Assembly: GCA_020726505.1 (NCBI GenBank)
Contig: JAHLEZ010000027.1
Span: 1 to 64,000, forward strand
Source of the DNA: Leptodontidium sp. MPI-SDFR-AT-0119
Lineage: Eukaryota; Ascomycota; Leotiomycetes; Helotiales; Leptodontidiaceae
DNA: 64,000 nucleotides
Reading direction: 5' to 3'
Positions 49,901-61,890 of the stretch are shown here, piece by piece. A program made the position numbers and the translations under genes. The notes under the pieces are model-generated. The model made no database searches. It worked only from the letters and a program-made list of their open reading frames with translations, and was not told the origin of the DNA. The first letter of the stretch is position 1, and the number at the start of each line of letters is the position of its first letter.

Positions 49901-50157
49901 CAACCCAATACCAGGTTGTTTCATTCATCATTCACCGAATATTTATCTTAATTATGCGTTAAATACCAGTGTTATCTTATTTCATTCAAACAACTTCAAC
50001 CAACAAAGTACCTCAAAGTTGCCAAACCCTCTTGCATTCATACTTTTCCATTAACCAAGTAGGTTCAGACCTTTTCCTTTTCATCATTATGTTGTTCCAA
50101 ATTACAATAAGTCGTAAATTCACACTCTGAACTTCAATAGCCCTCCAAGCATTAGCT
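46905..50157. repeat. AT-rich RIP tract and unassigned flanks
   Basis: 46905-47270 is spacer with nothing recognised. 47270-48745 is AT-rich and stop-filled; its right end (TTGCCTTCTTGGCTTTAG at 48721) resembles sequence at about 59745 (TTGGCTTTCTTGGCTTTAGG), so the two tracts may share a repeat family. 48750-49320 has normal composition without a credible gene. 49710-50157 is presumed promoter of the kelch gene. Confidence 0.4.
49330..49707 (-). CDS. Small hypothetical protein, unrecognised
   Basis: A 125-residue frame starting MECHKQELIGSPTRLQ, with a Cys/Gly cluster (GCFCGGCGTQYW) and an acidic segment (EALEDSELDD) before ACLCLCD. Composition is protein-like and no overlapping better frame exists, but I recognise no family, intron or signal peptide. 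It diverges from the kelch gene. It may be fortuitous. Confidence 0.25.
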   Translation of the reverse strand: MECHKQELIGSPTRLQLQPHHIPDIQRQLVSASWGYLVLVCHPMILVFTGNKAMFFGISLPRHDLRAVEGSTDPSFRNHGCFCGGCGTQYWAEALEDSELDDNSACLCLCDTVGSRVSSVILNLS

Positions 50158-53100
50158 ATGTCTGCGTCCGTATGGAAAAATGTCTCTGGCCGAAACCAGC
50201 CAAACATCACTTTTCACATGAGCATTCTGCTCACTGACGGCTCAGTCATGGTTCAGAATGCCAATGCCACTGATTGGTGGCGCCTCACGCCTGATCTTCA
50301 AGGACAATATGAATCCGGAAGCTGGACTGGACCATTCAACATGACCACTGCCCGCAAGTATTATTCTTCTGGAGTTCTCTCAGACGGACGCGTCTTCGTC
50401 ATTGGTGGAGAGTATGCAGGTGGCAACAATCCAGCCAAGTTGACAACAGGAGAAATCTTCGATCCCGACACTGAAAAGTGGTCGCCCATGAACAAGCCCA
50501 CCGGTCCACTTGGAACAGGTTTCGATTACATCAGCACTGATGCCGCGGGATGCATTTTGGCTGATGGAAGAGTAATCCTTGGAAGCCCAAACGGCGCGGC
50601 CACCGCTATCTGGGATCCTGTCACGGATAACTGGAGCCGATCGGGGCTTGCTTTTGGAACGACAACCCTGGATAGCAAGCAAGGCAACACAAATGAGGAG
50701 ACTTGGACGCTTCTCCAAGATGGCACCGTGCTTGCTGTCAATATCTTTAGTACCACGAATACCGCCGAGAAGTATATTCCGGCCCTCGACATCTGGATGT
50801 CTGCTGGTACTACGAATACGCCACTCCCTCTTCATAGTATTCCGAATCCCACCAAAGGAGGAAACTCAAACTCTCAAGAGATTGGCCCGATGCTAGTTCT
50901 TCCAAATGGGAAAGCCTTTGCTGTTGGGGGTACTGGAAACACAGGAGTCTACGATGTCCCGGTTGCCCCGACTCTCCCAGGATCATGGGAGACTGGGCCA
51001 ACTTTGCCTTCTGATCCGGCTGGATCCAACTCTTTCAACTGGAATGGAACTAGCAGCCTTCAAACTGCTATCGATGCGCCTGGCTGCCTTCTTCCGTGTG
51101 GCAAAGTTCTCTTCGCCGCTGGTAATACAACATTCCTTCCTGGTAGCCCTGGAAGCTATTGGTCCCAAACAAACTGGTACATATATGATTCCAGCAAAAC
51201 TCTGGCTAATCAAATTGCCTTTCTGGACACCAAAACTGGCTCTTCCAGTGGAAAAGTTACCTATCAAGATATTCTTCTCCTTCTGCCCACAGGACAGGTG
51301 CTTCATACCTCGGAATCAAAGTCCTTGGAACTTCTGACGCCAGGTACCGTCTATGGATCTCCTGACAACTCGTGGAGGCCAAACTTAGTAGATTATCCCC
51401 AGGACTTGGTTCTCGGGAAGACCTACAACATCAGTGGAAATCGCCTCAACGGGTTGTCTCAAGCGAACAGCTATGGTGACGACGTCCAGAATGCCACTAA
51501 CTATCCGATACTGCAATTAACGAGCACTTCATCGCCCACCATAGTCAAATACTTGAAAACATTTAACTTCTCATACATGGGAATATCTGCTATTGGCGAT
51601 ACCACACCACAGACCGCAGCCTTCAATGTTCCAACGGATATTCCTGTCGGCCAGTACGATATGCGGGTTATCGCCAATGGGATTGCTTCAGGGTCTAAGT
51701 CTGTGTCGGTTCTGCCGTCTGGAATGGAGATCATCTTGAACGTCAATAGTTTCAGTCAAAGTGCAGTGCATGGTCTTATCGACAACCAGAACGGGACAAT
51801 TACACCAATGCTTTATGTTGCGGTGGATGGATTGAAGCCCAGCGAACTTGGCATCTTTAATCCTGGAGATTTGTCCAATCCAGGGAAACAACCCAAGTTC
51901 CAATCACCAGGTTCGGGAATTACTGTCACATTCGCGGGTCCGGCCGTCAGCAATATCCCCTCACTACCTGATATTCCCCAACGATTTACTTTCCCATATT
52001 CGATTACCTTCGCTGACGAGTCATCATTCAACTGGACTGGAACTGATGATACCCATCTGCTTGCAATTGTCGCAACGCTCATTCTGGGTTCCGGCAACTT
52101 GGTGGCCGCAAGTGTTATAACCCTTACCAAGAATCCAAACCCATTCATTCTTCACGGTGCAGATATCAACATCCCAAGCGCTCCAAGTTTCCCTTTCTAC
52201 CTGAGTGTCGACATTCGTGTATTTACTGTCCTGGCTGGGCAAACCAAATTTGGACTGAAGTTGGACACAGCTGTTGCAGAAGACTCGGACAATGCAACAT
52301 CTTGGATTCAATCAATGATCAAGAGTCTAAACCAACATTCTGGACAAGCTCAGACATTCTTCAACGGCTTGCCACAGACTGAAGAGACTTCGGCTCTGAA
52401 CTTGGCACCGACTGTCACCCCTGGTGGGCCACCCGTGTATAACTTCGCGTTGGCTCGCGTCAGATATCGAGACACTGTACCTACGCCGGATGGCAAAAAT
52501 GTTCGCGTGTTGTTCAGAATGTGGCCTGGTGCCCAATTGAATGCGACATTTAACACAAATACCCTCAATCGGTTCGGCATCAATGCTGATGGAGAGAAAA
52601 TTGCAAAGCTGGGAGTAGTCGGAGACGAGATCATTACCATTCCATTTTTTGCACAAAAGCGTATCGACACCTCCACATTGAAAATGGATACTCAAACGGA
52701 TCCCGCAAACGTTCAGAAAATCGATGCCGCCATCTCAGGTGGTGAAGTTGATGCATATTTTGGTGCCTGGATTGACATCAACACTCCGAGTCACAAGTAC
52801 TTCCCCGACAGGATTTTGGACAATAGCAAGATTGACGGCCCATTTGTCGGGGTCGGCAATCTTCTCGCAGTTCAGGATATGGTGCGGAGTCAGCACCAGT
52901 GCATTCTGGCCGAGATCTCGTTCGATCCAGATCCAATCACTGCCACAAATGCCGATCCAAGCAACAACGATAAACTTGCACAACGCAACCTCTCATTCAT
53001 TCCAGTTCCAAATCCTGGACTCGTCGAGTCACGGCGCGCTCCGCAAGTGTTCGAAATCCGACCTACCCCAGCCCCTCTCGCCAAGAACCTTCAACACGAT

Positions 53101-54265
53101 GAGCTTTTGATCGAATGGGGCCATCTGCCAACCGGCACAACAGCTCAGATCTACGCCCCAGCCGTAGCTGCTAAACAGATCATCAGTCTCGCTGACTCAA
53201 TATACGGCCATCACCTCCTAAGTTTAGCAGATGAGTCGACCATCGAAACCCCAGCTGAAGGAAACACATTCATCCCCGTCCCTCCCGGCGTCGACGCGAA
53301 ACAGTTCGCCGCTCTCATCACGCTAGAATTCCCACTCGGAATAAAAAGAGGCCAATCATTCACCGTGATTGTGAAACAGTTAACCACAGACTCCTATACC
53401 ATTCGGCGCGACGCTGAGGAAGAAAGCACGCGTCTGCAGTCCGTCACCCGATTCGCAGACTCCAAGACCGTTGTGGCCACAGACTCAGAATCTTCTGTTG
53501 CGCGGCAGTCAAGCTCTTCAATTATTGTTGTATGTCCCTCCTCCCCATCTATATGTCCCAGATATCAGAACTAACTCATCGTAGCGCGAAGGATCCATCT
53601 CCTTCACCTGGCGCCGCGTCCTCGGCACTTTCGCCATAACAGTGCCAGTGCACACTAAAACAACGCTTCTAGCTCCAGAAACCCAACTCCTTTCTATCCT
53701 GCGCTCTATTCAGCTCTCTATCGCTCGTACGTCGCGCTGGTATCCAGTCTTCAACCGCTATGTTGAGCAGATTGCGGGGAGAGTGAGTGATATGGGCGGA
53801 GATCCTGGTACCGTATTCCCGGATCCGTATGGTGGGGGCAAGAAAAATGGGGGTGAGGAGGTGGAGTTTTGTGGGAAGGTAGTGGAGTTGTGTTATGATT
53901 GTAAGGGGTGTTTTGACGGGTTTGGGATTGAGGTTGAGTGTGAGGGTGAAGATAGGAGGTCTAGGAGAAGAAAGAGGTTTGAGTGTTTTGAGGGGTTGGA
54001 GGGGTCGGTTAAGTGCTGGTGGGAGAGGGGCGATAAAGTGAAGGTTGTGGTTGGGAGGAAGCGCGGGGATATTAAAGGGCTTTGTGTGGTGAGACGTGAG
54101 GAGGTGAGAAAGGTTAGGCAGAGTCGTGCCACGGGTGATGAGACCTGTGCGGATTGCAGGAAGAGGATGGATGATGTTTGTGAGCATGACGAGTGTCAGC
54201 GCAAGAGGAGGCCTGAGTGCGAGCACTGTAAGAGTCATGACAAGAGTGAAGCGGATGAAGAATAA
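50158..54265 (+). CDS. Giant kelch-type beta-propeller protein
   Basis: Exons 50158-53529 and 53585-54265 give 1350 residues. The N-terminal 400 residues contain kelch-like blades (ARKYYSSGVLSDGRVFVIGG, CILADGRVILG, TWTLLQDGTVLAVN, PMLVLPNGKAFAVGGTGNTG), as in galactose-oxidase-like propellers. A TIG/Ig-like segment at about 440-525 ends in PVGQYDMRVIANGIASGS. A long beta-rich region follows, and a highly charged Cys-rich tail (CYDCKGCFDGFG, CADCRKRMDDVCEHDECQ) is encoded by exon 2. No signal peptide or copper-site Tyr-Cys is evident, so an oxidase activity is not claimed. The 3.4-kb uninterrupted first exon contrasts with intron-rich neighbours. The strand encoding the tail is strikingly G-rich. 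Confidence 0.78.
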
Positions 54266-54971
54266 AAGCTGGCCGCTAATGGGGTGATTTGAGTGTTCTG
54301 TATTTCGCGTGGCAGGTCCCACGGCAATTCTAGCGCTTTCGTTGGCTCAGGAGTTCACCTACGCATGAGTATGTAAACATCCTTAATATTTATTGTTTTC
54401 CTCTTATGTCAAATACTACTTAAGTATTAGGGAAGTGTTGCCACAAACAAAAGCTGTTGTAATTGATTAGAAGCCAATACATTGTGAACGCGAGAATTTC
54501 GTAAGCAACAAAGAAGAGCATCTGAAATGTTTTCGAACTAAATCTTATAATAATACCGGAGCTCCAAACATGATTTCCTCCTCGTTGTCGTTCTTGCATG
54601 CTTGGGTGCTGTTGGTGGTGTTATGAGTTATCGTTTCATCCATCACAACATTAGTCGTTGGCAAGTGTGTATCGAGATAGATTTCAAGGCTTGGTGAGAG
54701 GGTGGGAAGAGCAAGTCTATCTACCCGGGAATCATCTCGTAAGGCTTGCCATTCTGGATCGTGTTTAATTTCCGCCTGCATTAATCATTTCCGTCCCTGT
54801 AATCATGACACTAGTAGACTTGGACGCGGCTGAGATAATTTCGAAAGAGGGCACACGCATGAGGTTTGCTAAGCGAGATGTGGTTGTCTCTCTCTTGACA
54901 ATTCTTCCTTATTTCATGCCTTCAGATATCAACTGCAAGCAAAGCAAACCTCTCAATCACGCCAGGAGAAC
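54266..54971. other. Spacer with a possible gene fragment
   Basis: Mostly featureless. A minus-strand frame at 54545-54781 (starting MQAEIKHDPEWQALRDDSRV, then LPTLSPSLEIYLDTHLP) is protein-like and could be the last exon or a fragment of a gene; no partner exon was found. Confidence 0.3.
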
Positions 54972-55622
54972 ATGTCTTCAAGGAATATGAGGCTTTCCAA
55001 AGGACCCAAGCCGATGAAAGGGCGTTTCAAGGCACAATTCCGGTCTCTCGAAGGACTCGGGGTGGATCCAAATTCACCACGCAAGGTAATGTATTCAATG
55101 TGGCATATGTACTATTCTGACCTCATAAATCACACAAGATCAGACCTATTAGCAACATCTCTTACTCAACAGAGCAGCCTCAGGGGCTCCTAAGAAAACC
55201 AGAAGACACTTCTCCACCAGATGTTGACAAACCAAATCCCGAACCGGCAAAAGCATCACGCCTCGAACGATCCCCATCTTCTGTCACGAAAGAGGATTTG
55301 AATCTATGGAGTTTCAATGACACCGCAAGAAGTACTTCCATCGCCAAGAAGGACCATCCAGTGTACAGAGATGCGAAGGGTGGTCCAACTGAAATCGCTG
55401 TTTCCACGAGCAGCTTCAGGCATCAAACATGAAAATCTTTCGGTCGAACCATATTCCACTATTGATCCCCTTTCTACTCGGAATACTATCGTCATCAAAG
55501 ATAGCCTAAGCCCGGTGTCGATTCCTAGTACACCTATCGCATCCGAGTATGTTCCAGGAAAGCATTTAACCAAGGAAAGTAAAGCATACTGCGAAACCCA
55601 AGACCTTCCCGTTTACTTTTAA
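54972..55622 (+). CDS. Hypothetical basic, disordered protein
   Basis: Exon 1 (54972-55085) encodes MSSRNMRLSKGPKPMKGRFK and ends NSPRK. A GT-AG intron (55086-55174) leads to exon 2 from 55175 (QPQGLLRKPEDTSPPD, then KASRLERSPSSVTKEDLNL), which stops at 55432 for 123 residues. A second frame over 55320-55622 also looks coding (PVSIPSTPIASEYVPGKHL) and would extend the protein if a one-base indel or a very short intron lies near 55380-55410. The protein is Ser/Pro/Lys-rich with no recognised domain. Confidence 0.35.
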
Positions 55623-56373
55623 GGGTTTCAAGGCTATATATCAAGTTGAAATCGCATATTTACTTCATTTTATTAGTCATATGAAGATATAACTCTACTT
55701 CTGTGACTTAATTATACGAGACAAGGTTTGTCGGTGGAATCTAAAATTTAAAGCCAGCCAAAACAACAATGGAAAGTATACAGATTAATAGAAATTTCCT
55801 CAATGATGTCGACAATACACTACTATTTTCGATACTCACTTGCAATTACCTGAACCATTGCATCGACAACCATACCGAATGCAGTCCCTGCCGGCGTGCG
55901 ATTAAACCGAACAGTTCAACTAAAGCGCAATATCTGGCGGCAAATAAAGGACAAGTTTTGATGTTGTCTATATAGAGGATTCCCAGGGAGCATGTCGCTC
56001 TTAATGGCCAGTACTCTCCAAACAGGGTTCGTAGAGAACTGGTCGCTCTTAATCGTGAGTATTCTCCAGAGAGATTGCCACACCGAGCGGAAACTGAAAG
56101 AACCTAGTAAGTTACATTCTCTAAATATCATCTAAGTGTTTCCCATGTACCTGTCACAATCTGACAAAGCCACAGTCGATTATCTCTACAGTCACCAGCA
56201 GCGCCTGGGCTTCGCGATAACATCGCGTGAGCAGATACAAATGATGATAGGTTAAATAACAGTCCAACTGGGTACGCTATCTTCCCAAATATATTTCATT
56301 CAATGATTAATGCTCATCAGATGACAGCAAAAGAAAAATTTCCCGTTTCCCGTACAAAGAGCACTCTCACATA
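55623..56373. other. Spacer, weak transposon traces
   Basis: AT-moderate sequence. CTGGTCGCTCTTAA-like text repeats at about 55990-56050 (GTCGCTCTTAATGG and GTCGCTCTTAATCG, each followed by CAGTA/AGTATTCTCC). 56160-56370 may be the mutated middle of the transposase whose end lies next. Confidence 0.3.
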
Positions 56374-56637
56374 TCGTCAACAATAGCTTGGCCACTATAT
56401 TCACCGGACCTAAACCCGATAGAAAACCCGTGGAAGCTGCTGAAAGCAGAGATCGACAGAGCATATCTTGAGATTAAGGGTATGGGCAATAGTATTGTAG
56501 TAATGGACTTTATGATTGAGGGTGCGCAAGAGGCGTGGGAGACGCTCGCGCTAGAGCTCTTAAATAAGTTAGCTGAGGGGATGCAAAAGCGGGTGGAAGC
56601 GGTGAAGGCTGCAAATGGGCGGTATACGAAACACTAA
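56374..56637 (+). pseudogene. Tc1/mariner-type transposase C-terminal fragment
   Basis: An open frame of 87 codons starts SSTIAWPLYSPDLNPIENPW and continues KLLKAEID; SPDLNPIEN is the block carrying the last acidic residue of the DDE/DDD triad in Tc1/mariner transposases. It ends GMQKRVEAVKAANGRYTKH then TAA, the normal tail of these enzymes. Upstream catalytic domains are missing or unreadable, so this is a relic. It is less RIP-mutated than other elements here. Confidence 0.8.
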
Positions 56638-57232
56638 GTTGGTGTATTATCAATTGAGTATTTGACTATCGTATGCTTCAGTCGGATTACGAATAGCTTC
56701 AATTTCGCCCATTTAATAAATGAAATACGACAGCGAGGTGTGATAGGGGAATTATCATTTGAGCGAGTCGGACAAATATGTGGCCACCCGCCGTAGCCTC
56801 AGCCGTTAAGCGTGAACTTCTCCATCCCAACTAATTTAATTGTAAATAGAATATTTTCGTGTGTTTTAATTCAAATAAATGGCAAAGAAAGCTGTCTTGG
56901 GCTATAGAATTCAAATTTATCTATCTGAGCACCTTTCCAATATCACAAAACGTCCAATATTCACTTTTAACCCCTTACATCAACAGAATAACACTACTAA
57001 AACGAGGGGTAGCAGCGTAGGGAAGAAAATCCAATGACAGTAATCAGAGCCTTCTGCTCATGCTCCAAACCACCAACTTTGAAAACTTATGAAAATTCAT
57101 ATTACTATCAGCCGAAACTACAAGCCGAGCCGTCGTCTACCAGGAGCCAGAGTTTAGGTGTCTATTTTTATTAGCCATTTCTCAATAGATCTTCACTAAG
57201 CTCAAACATACGTAAGTCTTGCAATATCTACC
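56638..57232. other. Spacer, nothing recognised
   Basis: AT-moderate sequence between the transposase relic and the 3' end of the secreted-protein gene; no terminal inverted repeat of the relic could be identified. Confidence 0.35.
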
Positions 57233-57778
57233 TCAGCCGCTAGTGCCACGACCACAGAAGTGACTTCCAGCCCCACAAATGTCTTCCCATCCGTACTGAC
57301 CATCACGGCTGGGGATATTGAAATTAACCCAGCCGGCCCAGAACCCTCCGCAAACTGGATTGATGTATTGAGTAGCCGCCTGCTGTCTCTCGGAGGCAAA
57401 ACAGTCAGTGCCACTTCCGCCGAGGTTGCAGAAGTACGACACGACGCATCCAGAGATGGAATAGAAATCTAATCCCTTTCCGACATTGGCGCCAGCTCCG
57501 CATTGGGCATCTAGAGCATTGTTGGCATTGTTGGTATCTGTGGGGTTCATCTGATAGCCTCCGCATCCAACAGAAACTGGGGGTAGTTGTCTGCGAACAT
57601 GAGGGTTGCCGAGAGTATCGCTACGTTTTTCGTTGGAGTTAGGGAGTGGGTGCAAGAAAGTGTGTGTTTCGGTGCCGTTTGCTTCGGTGAAGACTTGGTA
57701 CACACCATTAGGTTGGCCTTTGGGGACTGTGAAGGCTACCGCAGAGGCAGCAATCAAAAGGATGGGCGAGAAGCGCAT
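57233..57778 (-). CDS. Secreted cysteine-rich protein, effector-like
   Basis: A single exon of 181 residues. A classic signal peptide (MRFSPILLIAASAVAFTVP) is followed by a propeptide-like stretch holding two possible Kex2 sites (NEKR before SDT, and HVRR before QLPP). The mature part has eight cysteines (GCGGYQ, QCGAGAN, GCVVSYFCN, DCFA, PVCGGFW, ICGAGSHFCG), suggesting four disulfides, and is Gly/Asn-rich. I do not recognise a named family. Such proteins are exported and often act at host or competitor interfaces, which is inference. The upstream region (57779-57860) holds a clean promoter-type spacer. Confidence 0.7.
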   Translation of the reverse strand: MRFSPILLIAASAVAFTVPKGQPNGVYQVFTEANGTETHTFLHPLPNSNEKRSDTLGNPHVRRQLPPVSVGCGGYQMNPTDTNNANNALDAQCGAGANVGKGLDFYSISGCVVSYFCNLGGSGTDCFASERQQAATQYINPVCGGFWAGWVNFNIPSRDGQYGWEDICGAGSHFCGRGTSG

Positions 57779-59640
57779 GATGGAGACTGCCCTATCGAGG
57801 TTTTGCGGTGTAGAAGATAAGATAGAAGATGATGTGATGAATTAAAGGGATAAGTCTGGGAGTGAGTCTAGGGCCTCTTTATAGGTAGCTGGCCAACGAA
57901 GCCTTCTGTGCTATTCGCTCTCTTAAGCCATACCACTCCGCGGACGTGCAGGCAAGGACACCACCCCCTCATTCCAAATACTAAGGCACCAGGCTTAGCA
58001 CATCATGACCAATATATTGAAATGTCGCCTCAAGTGTGAACAATGCAATCATGTCTGCAGGATGCAATCCCCACCTCCCCCCTTCCCACCCTCTTTGAGC
58101 TATTAATGTACCCACCCCCCCTGCCCCCGAGGCAAGAAGATGGCTCAGCACTCGGAATAGTCCTCAGAGATTATGAGCATAAACACTTGTTCACAACGGA
58201 TAATCAAGCTCCGCAGACAAGGTCCCTAATAGTAGTGTTCAACATATTGAGGCTGCGGTATCCGATGCACTTCCCCTCAATTCTACCTACCTAATTTGGA
58301 AGTCGTCCGGCTTACGAGCTTGGAGGCATGGGCGCTACAGTGCATTTCACAGCCACATAATTTTTTGAACTTTTTGCGCAAGTCTTTAAACAAACAATTT
58401 AATGAACAAATGGACAAAATAGCTTCTTCTCTATTATATGGATGAATATCAAAACTAGATAATTTGTTGCTACTTAATCGATTTCGAGTGAAGCTGTCGA
58501 CTTTGCCTCTCTTTCTAGAGCCTGGAAGGCCTCGCTTAAACGCCTGTAGCGCACAAACCCATGTCTCCCCGGACCTTGGCCGTCACAAGCTTCAGCGGGA
58601 CGGCTTGGTACCGAAAGCTTATCTTCAGAAGCGATTGCTTATAAGGTGACATTAACTGCGGCCCGGCCCATTTTGTGGCTTGATGTCGTATTGGAACCGG
58701 ATTAAGCCAACTAGCTTCGAGGCAATCTTGAGGCACAGAATTCTCGTGGAACTCAACCTCCGTGGCCATTTTACCGTGCAAGGAACTTGCCTAAACTGGA
58801 CACCACGTAGGTCTGTGCCGCTGTCTCACCTGGTGCACTACTTGCTCTCCTCTGAACCCATTTTGAGAATCTTCGGATGTTTCTGTACGGCAAAAACCCG
58901 GTTAGGGTACGGTTGTTACCACTACTTCTGCAGAGAATCCAACACGGCTAGATGTACTACGTGGAGTTTCGTTCAAACTCTCCAAAGTACCAAGATGAGA
59001 CACATCTAAATGCGACTTAAGCTAAAGAATTGTCTTCGAAGCTTCTGCGAGGCCCCTGTATGTGCCGCTGCGGCGTAGTATTCATTTCCTCCACCCTGCA
59101 CCCCGAATCCGATTAAGAATACTCCGTACGACGAACGGGGGCTGTGGCCACTCGCGCTGTTTCTCCGCCGGATAATTGAAAGTCCAACTTTCCGTTCCCA
59201 AACGAGGAATTTTCAGACAGTAGTGGGTTCGGCCTTTCTATTAGTCCATGCGACCTAATTTTTAATTCGTTCCTAATTGTCTCAGCAGGGGTTTGTTTGT
59301 CACGTGTAATACTTACTTTTTTACGCTGTGTTTCTGTTTGTTCCAGAGGCTAGTATTATAGCTGATCGTGGTCGATAGCGAGGTAATAGTCGGTGCCCCT
59401 GTGTGAAGCTGCGGGCTCGCTTACAGTCAGTGAAAGCGAGTATCACAGGAAAGCAAGTTGTCATAGCTTTGATAGCCGAAGCTAAGCTCCCCCACCAAAA
59501 TCTCCACCTAAATACGTACCTTAAGATCGCGACCATCACGACTCACCTTTTAATTTGCATCGCGATTCCGTATCTGGAAGTTTTATTGCCTAGTGCAACG
59601 TAATCATGGAAAGAGTTCCTGCACGTGATTGAATCTATAT
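57779..59640. other. Gene-poor spacer
   Basis: Normal composition with pyrimidine-rich stretches (58070-58130). Short frames at 58680-59009 and 59403-59603 lack domain, start or splice support. Nothing else is recognised. Confidence 0.35.
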
Positions 59641-60970
59641 GGATAAACGCGTGAAAATCAGAAAAAATCGATTACTAAGGAATTTTTCTAGCTTCCTATT
59701 AGTAGTATTTAAAAATAAAATTATTTATTTAAAAAATAAAGTGATCCTTGGCTTTCTTGGCTTTAGGAATATCAAAATCCGGTGATTTCTTTAAAATCGT
59801 ATATTAAGACGAGTATTAAGGCTAAAATAATAGGAAAAAAGGAGTTTAATTGCCTAATTAAGTCCTTTAAAATGAACTTTTCGGATTTGTAATAGCTAGC
59901 GTAGTTATAAAGATATCAAGGATTAAAGAAAAGGGTGGATTATAATACAAACCTTAAATTAGACTTTGTCTTTAAAATTATACATTTAGCCGAATATTAG
60001 GGCTAAAGTAATAAAGAAAGGAAATAAATAATCGTTTTAATTAGGCCTTTAAAATAGCTTAGTTAGATTTGTATTAGTTTGCGTAATTATAAAGTTATTA
60101 TAGTATAGGAGATAAATCGATTTATCTTGAAGAAATTCTATGATTTCTGAGACATTCTCATATTTTATTAATATTTTACTAATAAATTAATAAACTAATA
60201 AGGGGGGGGATAGGGGGCTTGCCCCCTAGATTAAACGAGAAGTAATAAAGTAATAATTAATATTTATTATTAAACCCTTAGAGAGCCCTATAAAGTAAAA
60301 TGCGTTAAGAATCGAAGGAAAAGGTATATAGTACCCGAACCGACGCCGTTTACGGCTCGAGGCGACGTACTCAGCCCCTTCTGCGAGATTCGAGTAAGTA
60401 TTCTTAATTTATAACTTCTTCCTCTTTCGCAAACTCAAGCGTTTCATTATTAATAATAAATAAAAAGGATTTCGCAAAAAAGTTAATAATATAACTAGTA
60501 TAGCGTAATTTATAAGTAATAGGGTTATATCAAAGACCAAATAAAATACAAAGATCTTTACTAAATTTATTAGTAAAAATAAAAATAAAGTAATTAAATA
60601 TACCTAAAGAAATATATCGTAATATAACGTAATATAGCGTTATTATTAAACGCGTTATTTTATTATAAAATACCCTAAGTTATACTAAATCTCCTATTCC
60701 TTAATCACTTTCATTACAATTATAACCAAATTCTCTTTTATTTTATTACTATAAATTATTTTATACCAATTATCGTTCTCTTTATTCTCTCGTTAGTGTC
60801 GATATAACAAAAGATAATCACGTGTATAAAAAATCTATTAATTAATATTTATATATCATAAGAAAAATATATCTTTAACCTCGTATTTTTAATATTATTC
60901 TTAATTCTAATCTTATAAGCTTTAAATTATTATTTTACTTATATACTAATTATCGCTCAATTCAAAGTTA
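59640..60970. repeat. AT-rich RIP tract with diverged tandem repeat
   Basis: Two diverged units of about 180 bp lie at about 59788-59960 and 59972-60125. Both start TCTTTAAAAT.GTATA/ATACA and share GGCTAAA.TAATA, CCTTTAAAAT and AATTATAAAG/AGTTATAAAG. A hairpin GGGGGCTTGCCCCC lies at about 60205-60220. The rest is TA-dense with no gene. Confidence 0.5.
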
Positions 60971-61228
60971 CTGATCACTCTTTAATCAGCCAGATCGAGC
61001 TATCATCTTCGGCAAAGGTGGCTTGAATATTGCGAGGTCATCTGATTTGCTCTCAAGGCTAGTCCTGTACTATTGTAGACCGAACCATTCCTTACTTCGA
61101 ATTTTCTTGAACAAGCATATGTGACTTATCGAGACAGTGGGCTTTAATCCCAAAGCATTGCTCACATATGAAAAAGTCTCCAGTCACACAAATCTTGCAC
61201 CAATAAAAGGGGTCTTTCTTGGAGATTC

Positions 61229-61890
61229 CTAAGCACAAACATCTGAATCGTCATCAGAAGCTGAAATTGTCGTTATAGGCAAGTAACCTCCCGGAACAGC
61301 AATCCCAACCTCTTCGTATTTTCCAAGAAGGAAGTCGACGATGGAAGATTGCCCGGTCTTTCTCGCCCACCATAGTGATGATCGACCAAAGCTATCTGCT
61401 AGATTCAAACCTCGAATTTGAGCCAAGAGAAGCGCTAGTACATCTCCATGGCCATCCTAGCTGCAATAGATTGTGGTGTTGAGTCGAAAAGGTCTTTCAA
61501 GTCAGCAACAACTCGGTTTGTGGCAAGGAGAAACTTACTAAGAGCTGGATTCAAGTTCCTGGCAGCATGCCACAGTGCCGTTCGATGGACACTATCCTTT
61601 GCCTCGACGTCGGCGCCTCTGTCAAGCAACAGCTGGACTATCTCTTTGCTCTCTCCACGCGCAGCAGCTCCAAGTTCATTGCCGTAGTTTCCACAATACG
61701 CTAAATATCAGCTTCCTTATTATTCACCAATCCTTCTATAACTATCACCTCTGTCCATGCTGCTCAAGCAAGATCTTCATCACCTCCGTCCCATTTCCAA
61801 ACTTTCCCGCCGCTGCCTTCACCCCTTCTTCTGTAAATACCACCTCTGTCCCTCGCTGCTTAAACAAGGGCTTCGTGAGTATCGCCTCCA
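61229..61890 (-). pseudogene. Ankyrin / NLR C-terminal repeat remnant
   Basis: Minus strand from about 61890: QRGTEVVFTEEGVKAAAG and GTEVMKILLEQHGQ, a repeat type common in C-termini of fungal NACHT-ankyrin proteins. After a frame disturbance and stop near 61700, canonical ankyrin units follow: EIVQLLLDRGADVEAKD, RTALWHAARNLNPALSKF, then (other frame) RSSLWWARKTGQSSIVDF, ending SDDDSDVCA. A one-base deletion in the AARNGHG-type turn near 61447 breaks the ankyrin block. No NACHT or N-terminal domain remains in the window. Confidence 0.65.

Noticed and set aside
53669..54322. 217-codon minus-strand frame
   Set aside because: It arises from the G-rich skew of the kelch tail exon. The plus-strand exon joins in frame to the main exon and has Cys motifs.
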